DNA of 50,604 nucleotides, taken from assembly GCF_004016445.2 (NCBI RefSeq), contig NZ_SADT02000010.1:19398-70001 (forward strand), given 5' to 3'. Both the position numbers and the translations under genes were made by a program. This document shows positions 25,093 to 31,746 of this stretch, in pieces. The stretch's first letter is position 1; each line of letters begins with the position of its first letter. Under the pieces are notes generated by a model that was not told where the DNA came from, ran no database searches, and worked only from the letters and a program-made list of their open reading frames with translations. This DNA is from Mesorhizobium sp. M2E.F.Ca.ET.219.01.1.1 (GTDB taxonomy: Bacteria; Pseudomonadota; Alphaproteobacteria; Rhizobiales; Rhizobiaceae).

Positions 25093-26151
25093 ATGTCTGA
25101 AGCGAATCAGGAAAAGTTGGACGCATTCTTGGGGAAAATGGTCGGCGATCTCGGTGCGATCGCAACGGGCGCGGGAGTCCTGCTGGGGGACAGACTCGGC
25201 CTGTTTAAGGCATTGCGCGAAGGCGGCAAGATGACGGCCGCCGAACTTTCGACACGCACCGGCACCCAGGAACGCCTCGTAAGGGAATGGCTTTCCGGGC
25301 AGGCGGCGGCGGGTTACGTCGACTACGATGAAGCGAGCGACAAATTCTATCTCAACGCCGAGCAAGAGCTGGTGTTCGCTGATGAAGACAGCCCGGCCTT
25401 CATGGCAGGCGCATTCGAGTTCCTGTCCGCGCTGTGGCTCGATGAAGAAAAGGTGAGGCAGGCATTCCAGTCCGGCAAGGGCGTCGGGTGGCACGATCAT
25501 AGCGCGTGTCTGTTTCGCGGTACGGAACGGTTCTTCCGTCCAGGCTACAATGCCAATCTGATCGACTCCTGGCTGCCGGCCTTGGAGGGCGTCGTCGAGA
25601 AGCTCGAACGCGGCGTGGACGTCGCGGATGTTGGATGCGGTCATGGTGCATCGACCGTGCTCATGGCACAGGCCTTCCCCAATTCGCGCTTCGTCGGCTT
25701 CGACTATCATGCCCCCTCGATTGAGCGCGCCCGCAAGGCGGCCGAGGTAGCCGGCGTCGGCGTTAACACGCGGTTCGACGTGGCGGCCGCCAAGAGCTAT
25801 CCCGGAACGTATGACCTCGTCACATTCTTCGATTGCCTTCACGACATGGGCGACCCGACGGGCGCCGCCACCCATGTCCACGGATCGCTCAAGCCGGACG
25901 GCACGTGGATGATCGTCGAGCCGTTCGCGCATGATCATCTGGCGGCGAACCTCAATCCCGTCGGCCGCGTTTACTATGCCGCTTCCACTTTCGTGTGCAC
26001 GCCCGCATCCGTGTCGCAGGAAGTCGGGCTCGCGCTTGGAGCCCAGGCCGGTGAGGCGAGGCTGCGCAAGGTTGTGACCGGCGGCGGCTTCAAGCGATTG
26101 CGTCGCGCCGCGGAGACACCGTTCAACATGGTGCTGGAGGCCCGCCCTTAG
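25093..26151 (+). CDS. Class I SAM-dependent methyltransferase with N-terminal winged helix
   Basis: The 352 aa protein resembles the Rv2258c-like methyltransferase family. An N-terminal helical/winged-helix dimerisation region (residues about 10-95: LFKALREGGKMTAAELSTRT) is followed by a Rossmann methyltransferase domain. The SAM-binding motif is VDVADVGCGHGASTVLMAQA (about residues 175-195), with the acidic FVGFDYHAPSIERA following. VTFFDCLHDMGDP and WMIVEPFAHD are later core strands. An AAAGGGAGA ribosome-binding site precedes the ATG. The substrate is unknown. It is one of the few intact genes in this decayed stretch and lies behind a NifA/sigma-54-type promoter, so bacteroid expression is possible. 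Confidence 0.85.
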   Translation: MSEANQEKLDAFLGKMVGDLGAIATGAGVLLGDRLGLFKALREGGKMTAAELSTRTGTQERLVREWLSGQAAAGYVDYDEASDKFYLNAEQELVFADEDSPAFMAGAFEFLSALWLDEEKVRQAFQSGKGVGWHDHSACLFRGTERFFRPGYNANLIDSWLPALEGVVEKLERGVDVADVGCGHGASTVLMAQAFPNSRFVGFDYHAPSIERARKAAEVAGVGVNTRFDVAAAKSYPGTYDLVTFFDCLHDMGDPTGAATHVHGSLKPDGTWMIVEPFAHDHLAANLNPVGRVYYAASTFVCTPASVSQEVGLALGAQAGEARLRKVVTGGGFKRLRRAAETPFNMVLEARP

Positions 26152-26246
26152 CGTGGCCGTCGCCAGAAATTGCAGCTCATCGCATTTGATTGAAGATCAC
26201 CGCCAAAAATCCGGACGCATCGGGGACATTTTCAAGGCGCCTGGGT

Positions 26247-26489
26247 TCACGCAGAGGTCGCTGCCGAGTTGTGTGCCAAGAGTCCCATACGTTGCGGCTC
26301 AGAAAGGACCCGACGCACGGCTACGAACATGCCCATAGTGATGGCCGCTATAATCACATATGCCCACCATGGCGCGTTCACAAAGCTGGTAAGCCACGTC
26401 GCACCGAACGCGCTTACGACAAAAACGAGAGCCTCGATAAAATGACTGAGCCTGTACACATTCAGTCGTCTCATCCTCATACCACCCAT
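26247..26489 (-). CDS. Small two-helix membrane protein, hypothetical
   Basis: The frame encodes 80 residues with two hydrophobic segments: FIEALVFVVSAFGATWLTSF and WAYVIIAAITMGMFVAV. Three ATGs lie close together (MGGMRM), and the exact start is unclear. I recognise no family. The hydrophobic pattern is better than chance but not proof. Confidence 0.4.
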   Translation of the reverse strand: MGGMRMRRLNVYRLSHFIEALVFVVSAFGATWLTSFVNAPWWAYVIIAAITMGMFVAVRRVLSEPQRMGLLAHNSAATSA

Positions 26490-26757
26490 CCAAAGACTGA
26501 GCTTGTTGCGCTACTGCGACAGAGCCTAACATATTGGAGAGCGCTCACTATTTCTATGCTAAACAGTCTCGCCTGAGTATATGTTTTGAGTCGCTAATTA
26601 TGGAATTCTGCCAGTCTGCATTTCCCCTGATCTGATGTAGAGCAGCTTCTAAGTGGGAATTAGTCCCCCATCGACCGGATCGGGCGACACGAACATGCGC
26701 TGAAGGCTTGGCGGAACGGCTACTGGGACCATGATGCTACTCGAATGCAAGATCGTG
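26490..26757. other. Spacer before the defense island, no gene recognised
   Basis: This AT-richer spacer separates the methyltransferase region from the 3' end of the three-gene operon. I see no terminator, tRNA or integrase here. Confidence 0.35.
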
Positions 26758-27813
26758 TCAGAACGTCCCGGGAAGGCTGCAGGCAGGGGATGTCAGGTCA
26801 ATCAGCCTATAGATATGATACCGCCCATTCGCTGAGACTTCACGATGGGCATAGGAGGTGGGAATTCGTGCCTTGAGATGGACGCGGCTGTCGGAGCAGG
26901 CGAGCACGGCAGCAGCGATGGCCTGAACCTTCGGGCCGCTGACAAAAACGTTCACCACCGCACGCGAGCCGAACCCGTCGAGATACGTCTCGAAAGCATC
27001 GAGGTGGGCCATCAGCCCGAAAGCCTGGATGTCGCGAACTTCGCCATCTTCGAGCCGGTGGGTTTCACGTACCTTGGCCACCTGTTGATCGAGCAAAGCA
27101 TCGATATGCGCATTCTTCTCGCTTCTTGGGACGAGGAGCGAGATCCGTTCCGGACTGACGATATCGATCAATCCGTAGAATACGTCGGCATCTCCTCCGA
27201 TCCCCACGAGCAGGACTTTCTCTTCGCCCATTCCTCCGCTGCCTTGAAGATGAGGGACGGTGACGTATCGGTCCAAGCCGCTGGAAAAATCCTCTTTGCC
27301 GATCGCGTTCCCGTAGATACCTTCGGCGTACCCGAATTCGAGAGACTGAATCGACATTTTCTTGAATGCCACCGCAATCAGCCATTGGATGTAGATTCGC
27401 GGCATCGTCGAGCACTCGACGAAAACCTTCCGCAGGCTTCCTTCGTATGAGCCACATGAAGCGGCCATCTGAGTGAGCAGGTGATCGAGGAGATTGATGT
27501 TCTTCTGATACTCGATGGAAGGCTCGAGGGTGATCGCAGTCACTTCGACGCCCCATCGGGTACCCATAGCGATGAGCTTTCGCCGGTTTTCTTCGACGGC
27601 TGGGACGTTCGCTTCCTTCAGAGCAAAGTCCAGAACCACGATTTTGCCGACCTTCAGGTCAAGATGGTTTTCGAACGCGGCGAAACGCGTTTCCCATCCA
27701 AGCGCGACGATCGCGATATCTGCCTCCATCGTTTCGCAGGTACCTGCATCTCTCGCCTTCTCAGTGACGGCCAGATGGCCGAAGACTCGATACTCGACAG
27801 TTGAAGCGGTCAT
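26758..27813 (-). CDS. Unrecognised protein with two CARF-like halves (third gene of MPE-ATPase operon)
   Basis: This 351 aa protein belongs to no family I can name. It appears to have two Rossmann-like halves. The first has IAIVALGWETRFAAFENHLD (about 33-52) and VFVECSTMPRIYIQWLI (131-146). The second has KVLLVGIGGDADVFYGL (199-215), ISLLVPRSEK and VVNVFVSGPKVQAIAAAVLA (286-305). Both halves repeat the order strand-loop, then a small-residue motif followed by a helix, as in CARF domains, whose second motif is typically NxTGGTK; the SGPK here sits at that place. It overlaps the ATPase gene by 4 bp (ATGA), so the two are coupled. A sensor or effector partner of the ATPase is an inference. Confidence 0.7.
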   Translation of the reverse strand: MTASTVEYRVFGHLAVTEKARDAGTCETMEADIAIVALGWETRFAAFENHLDLKVGKIVVLDFALKEANVPAVEENRRKLIAMGTRWGVEVTAITLEPSIEYQKNINLLDHLLTQMAASCGSYEGSLRKVFVECSTMPRIYIQWLIAVAFKKMSIQSLEFGYAEGIYGNAIGKEDFSSGLDRYVTVPHLQGSGGMGEEKVLLVGIGGDADVFYGLIDIVSPERISLLVPRSEKNAHIDALLDQQVAKVRETHRLEDGEVRDIQAFGLMAHLDAFETYLDGFGSRAVVNVFVSGPKVQAIAAAVLACSDSRVHLKARIPTSYAHREVSANGRYHIYRLIDLTSPACSLPGTF

Positions 27814-29876
27814 TCGAGATCGCTCTCGAAAAGCGAGTGCTGGAATTCGGTCTTGAGTGCGGGGCGCGCGACGAGCTCCTTAAACACCGAGTCGGCCCAG
27901 TCTTCTGGGAGCCGATGCCTGGTAAAAAGCAGGTCGACCATCTGCGCCGCAGGGATTGTGTTGATTTCGTACGGGCCGCGATAGGAGAACCCGAAGTAAG
28001 GTGCAAATCGCCGATGCAATCTGATCAGCATCTCCTTCGATGCGGGGTCGGCGCGGTCCACCTCAAAGTTGCCGGCGGCGGAGACCTCCCGGATAAACCC
28101 ATCCCTTTCCGCCCGACGCAGGACCTCGTCCAGTTTTCCGCTGGGTTGCTCCAGTCGGTTCACCAGCGAGCGCATTTCCTTTAGATCAACCCTGAAAATG
28201 CCTCTCTCTGTCGTTCCTAGAGCATTTTCTTCGGCAAACTCTGTCTGGAGGCGAGCGGTCAGGTAACCCAACGCCCGCACCATGCGCACGCTCTCTTCTT
28301 CGTACGGATGTGAAAGCGCCTGAAGTCCATCAAGCTTCCGTTGAGAGGCGGCGTTCACAGCCTGTCTCTGCTGTTCGAGATGAATCTGTAAATCCGAGTT
28401 GATGAATTCCACCAGTTTTCGTGGATCACTGGAACTCGGAACACTGCGGCGGAAGATCTCTCCCATTATATCAAGGAAATCGCGTATACAGACGTCGCTC
28501 AATGATGTGATGATCTGGTGCCCTACGTACGGGTAGTCATGCAGACGCAGCATCTGGCACGCTTTCAGAAAAGCCCATCCCTGTTTCCGGGCGATCGACC
28601 TCTTCAGATTTGAAGCATCCGCCTTGCTCATGGGCCGGCGCTTGATTTCCGGGTTCATGAGCGCGAGCGCCAGCCCTTCGGCATAAGGGCGCGCTTTTCG
28701 ATCAAGAAGGAATTGCTGCTGATCCGCCGTCCTCAAATTCACGGAGAGGAATTCACGTGCTGCATCAGCGAGTGCCACAAGCTCTTCTCTGCCCTCGGAA
28801 TGACCCGATATGATAACCCGCTCGATGATGTCATTGACGGAAAGCCGCCCCAGCCGGTTTTTGAGCGAAAACGCGCTGAGCGCATCGTTGCGCTTGAGAT
28901 CACTCCGCAGATGGTCAGGAAGCGCATAGTAGAGCCGAAGCGACGACACGTTCTCGCACAGCGTGGCGAACTCCCTCGGATCGACTGAATCAAGATTCTC
29001 GACGTCCCGGTCAGCATTCGAGAGCGACTGGCCGGGTATGATCGTCCGGATCGTGTCGTAAAGGCCGCCGATGTAGGCGAGGACCCATTTCACATTGCCG
29101 CGCGTCTTCCTCACCAAGGTGTTCAGGAACTGCTGTTGGAGCGGTGTCAGTGCCTCACAGTCGTCAATCAGGATCTTGAAGAAGGGCGCCCTGTCACCGG
29201 CGAAAGATGGGCCATTTAAAAGTGGGGTGATCGCGGTCGCGACCTTGTTAATGATCGCGCCAGGGTCTGTCGCTCTGAAGCCGGTCGCTCCCTCATCGGC
29301 GGCAAAGAAGAACGCGTTGAAGCATTCGTCGACGTACCGGGTTATCCCACCCCGCAGCTCATCTATGCTGAAGAAGTCGAGACGGGCAGGTTGGGGTATG
29401 AAGTGCAGCACTTCGCGATGCAGTGCCAAGGCGACGTCCCTATCTTCAGAGGCCCGGTATTTCAAGTGGCTGTCGCGTCTGAGCTGGCTGATGCTCTCGA
29501 GCAGGCGTTCGACTATCTTCAGCTCCAGATAGTGAGAGAAGATTACGAATTGCCGCGGGATCACGGCGGCCGTGTCGAAGCGTATCCGCTCCGGAATGAG
29601 GTTCAGAACCGCGTTGTCGATTAGGGGCGAAAATGTCTCATTGAGCTGGAAGAAGACGCCATACCAGCCGAGCTTGCCGACTTGGTCCGCGAGACTTTTG
29701 TCTTCGAGGATATGAACTGTGGAAAGCGAGCGAAGAATACTGGTCTTGCCGCTGCCTCTCGTCCCTGCGACGAAGACCGGCTTGGCGGCGGCAGAAATCA
29801 AGGCCGACTTCTGACTGAACCACAGTATCGGGCGACTTTCGTACTCGATCCTGTTGGGGCCGAACGGATTCTCCAT
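27810..29876 (-). CDS. ORC/CDC6-like AAA ATPase (second gene of MPE-ATPase operon)
   Basis: This 688 aa protein has Walker A VAGTRGSGKTSIL (residues 36-48) and Walker B FFKILIDDCEAL (about 235-245). A sensor-1-like segment follows (TRGNVKWVLAYIGG). The start FGPNRIEYESRP before the P-loop resembles ATPases annotated as ORC-CDC6 family. The C-terminal half is helical with winged-helix-like stretches (e.g. EVLRRAERDGFIREVSAAGN). The ATG at 29876 lies 2 bp after the phosphoesterase stop, and its own stop overlaps the next gene. Such ATPases often act as switch or platform proteins in immune operons; the role here is inferred. Confidence 0.8.
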   Translation of the reverse strand: MENPFGPNRIEYESRPILWFSQKSALISAAAKPVFVAGTRGSGKTSILRSLSTVHILEDKSLADQVGKLGWYGVFFQLNETFSPLIDNAVLNLIPERIRFDTAAVIPRQFVIFSHYLELKIVERLLESISQLRRDSHLKYRASEDRDVALALHREVLHFIPQPARLDFFSIDELRGGITRYVDECFNAFFFAADEGATGFRATDPGAIINKVATAITPLLNGPSFAGDRAPFFKILIDDCEALTPLQQQFLNTLVRKTRGNVKWVLAYIGGLYDTIRTIIPGQSLSNADRDVENLDSVDPREFATLCENVSSLRLYYALPDHLRSDLKRNDALSAFSLKNRLGRLSVNDIIERVIISGHSEGREELVALADAAREFLSVNLRTADQQQFLLDRKARPYAEGLALALMNPEIKRRPMSKADASNLKRSIARKQGWAFLKACQMLRLHDYPYVGHQIITSLSDVCIRDFLDIMGEIFRRSVPSSSDPRKLVEFINSDLQIHLEQQRQAVNAASQRKLDGLQALSHPYEEESVRMVRALGYLTARLQTEFAEENALGTTERGIFRVDLKEMRSLVNRLEQPSGKLDEVLRRAERDGFIREVSAAGNFEVDRADPASKEMLIRLHRRFAPYFGFSYRGPYEINTIPAAQMVDLLFTRHRLPEDWADSVFKELVARPALKTEFQHSLFESDLE

Positions 29877-29878
29877 CT

Positions 29879-31216
29879 CTATTCGTCCCTTACCTTAATG
29901 CGCCAAGCCGAGTTTGCCTTCGTGAGGCCGTCTATCTCGACGAAGCGCGCCGCTTGGAGCATCAGAAGAGAGTCTTCCAAATCTAGCCCGAGCTCGGCGG
30001 AGGCGGCAATCTCAGTGATCTCGTCCCAGAAGAGTAACCCATTCCCGCGCCTGGTGGCATGGTCGCGCAGTCGGCGCATCAGGTCAAACGTGTCGTTGTT
30101 CAGAAAGGCCTTGCCGTTGGACATAGTCGAGATGAAGCAATGTTCGCCTTCCATGACCGTCCCGTCGGCGACATTGGTGCGGTAGGGTATAAGTCGGATG
30201 CCGACGAGCTCTCCCTGATCGGTCGTGAAGAAGACGAGCTCATTGAAACCTGACTGTATCTCTGGTGCTGAGATGCAGATCAATTTGCCGTCCGGAAACC
30301 TTGGATCGTTGACGATCTCGACCGGATCGGCATGTATGTGTCCATGCAGGTAGACGATAGGCTTGTTGCCCTGCAGCAGCTGAGTTCTGACAAATCCGCT
30401 GTTGAGCATCTCCGCGTATGGCGTAATGCGCGGAGTCTTTTGTGGCAGCAGATTGTGATGGCCGATCATGATGCCGTAACGCATGTCGGGCTGCTGGAGC
30501 AATTCCTGTAGGCCTGCAAGCATCTCACGCGAGATGTATGGCGTGTCCATCTGACCGTAATACTCGTCGTCGGACGCCTCCTTGTCTGGATCGCTGGGAG
30601 GTGTCGCGGGCGAATGTCCCGAGGTGTCCGGCGAGCCGAGATCTACAGGTTCTGTAGAAGGACCGAGTGCCTCGAGACGATCACGAAGGAACGCGGGAAG
30701 GTTCTGAAGCTCCCAACTGCCTATCGCTGTGTTGACGAGGATGAAGTTTGCGCCTGCGGATCCTGTCGGAAGTCTGAAGTGCACGGGTTGGTCCACGGGA
30801 ACGGTCTGCCAACCCAAGCGGGCGGCTAAACTCGCCATTTCGCTGAATTTCTCAGTCGGTCCAAGTTCGCGCGCGTCATCACGGTTCACATCGTGATTTC
30901 CCGGTACGAATATCAACGGAAGCGCCTTTGAACTGCGCCCCTGTGCGCGGCAGAGCAACGTGAAATGCTGGAATGCCGAAGCAATGAAAGTCTTGTCGCC
31001 ACGGCTCGTGAAATCCCCCATGAAGGCGATCGAATCCAAGGGCTTCGAAGTCGTCAGCCGCCGAAGCTTCGTCAAGACGGCACGCAGCGAAGACGCGCGT
31101 AGCTTCTGCGTTATTTTCGGAGCGAACTTGCTATCCTTGGCATCGATGTTGCTAGAGGAAGGATGCCAATCCGGATAGTGAATATCGCCTACTTGAAGGA
31201 TTCGCACCCGTCGCAT
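29879..31216 (-). CDS. Calcineurin-like metallophosphoesterase (first gene of MPE-ATPase operon)
   Basis: The protein is 445 aa from the ATG at 31216 (MRRVRILQVGD), which has a purine-rich site upstream; the longer frame adds 40 unlikely residues. All metal-binding blocks of the calcineurin-like fold are present: Asp11 and His13 (GDIHYPDW), GDFTSRG (67-73), GNHD (106-109), GHHN (252-255) and GHIH (292-295). An acidic insert (about 195-225) interrupts the domain. The C-terminal 80 residues (DEITEIAASAELGLDLEDSL) look like a winged helix. It could act on nucleic acid, a cyclic nucleotide or a protein phosphate; the motifs do not decide. It leads a compact operon with the ATPase and the CARF-like protein. 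Confidence 0.85.
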   Translation of the reverse strand: MRRVRILQVGDIHYPDWHPSSSNIDAKDSKFAPKITQKLRASSLRAVLTKLRRLTTSKPLDSIAFMGDFTSRGDKTFIASAFQHFTLLCRAQGRSSKALPLIFVPGNHDVNRDDARELGPTEKFSEMASLAARLGWQTVPVDQPVHFRLPTGSAGANFILVNTAIGSWELQNLPAFLRDRLEALGPSTEPVDLGSPDTSGHSPATPPSDPDKEASDDEYYGQMDTPYISREMLAGLQELLQQPDMRYGIMIGHHNLLPQKTPRITPYAEMLNSGFVRTQLLQGNKPIVYLHGHIHADPVEIVNDPRFPDGKLICISAPEIQSGFNELVFFTTDQGELVGIRLIPYRTNVADGTVMEGEHCFISTMSNGKAFLNNDTFDLMRRLRDHATRRGNGLLFWDEITEIAASAELGLDLEDSLLMLQAARFVEIDGLTKANSAWRIKVRDE

Positions 31217-31395
31217 AACTCGCCCCCCCGCCGAGAGCCATAGACTAATCCGTTCGCTTTTGCCAAGCGCGAAACGATCATCCGACCGCATCGCCTGGAA
31301 AGCGCGTTTATCTTTTTGTTGGTAATGGAGAGGCACGACGCAATTGTGCCCCCGGTTGCTTGTCTGCCCACCAAATGGGCACTCAATCTGGGCGC

Positions 31396-31725
31396 ATGGC
31401 TTATGATTTCTCGAGTTTGTCCCATAACGAGTTTGAGGATTTGGCCCGCGACCTCGTAGGTCGCGAGATCGACAAGCGTTTCGAGGCCTTTCCCGAGGGA
31501 CCGGACGACGCGATGGATGGTCGACATGCCCTTGCCGGCGGCGACATTGTGCAGGCGAAGCACTACCAGCGGTCAGGCTTCTCGGCGCTGAAATCCAAGA
31601 TGAAGAGCGAGCGCACAGCCATTGATGGCTTGGCGCCCTCGCGATACTTCCTCGTCACGTCGGCTTCGCCCGCGGCAGGCGGACACCGGCATGCGCAGCA
31701 GGATGAAGCCAGTGAGGGCCAGTAA
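31396..31725 (+). pseudogene. Mrr-like restriction endonuclease fragment
   Basis: The frame from the ATG at 31396 begins MAYDFSSLSHNEFEDLARDL, followed by FPEGPDDAMDGRH and GGDIVQAKHYQRSGFSALKS. This is the start of Mrr_cat-type nucleases, typically followed by a STAND NTPase. The catalytic D-x-Q/E-x-K pattern is present as D in DAMDG and QAKHY. After about 100 residues the frame ends, with no NTPase, so it is a truncated remnant. It converges on the AAA_13 gene. Confidence 0.7.
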
Positions 31726-31746
31726 TACACGACAATAGTCATTAGG

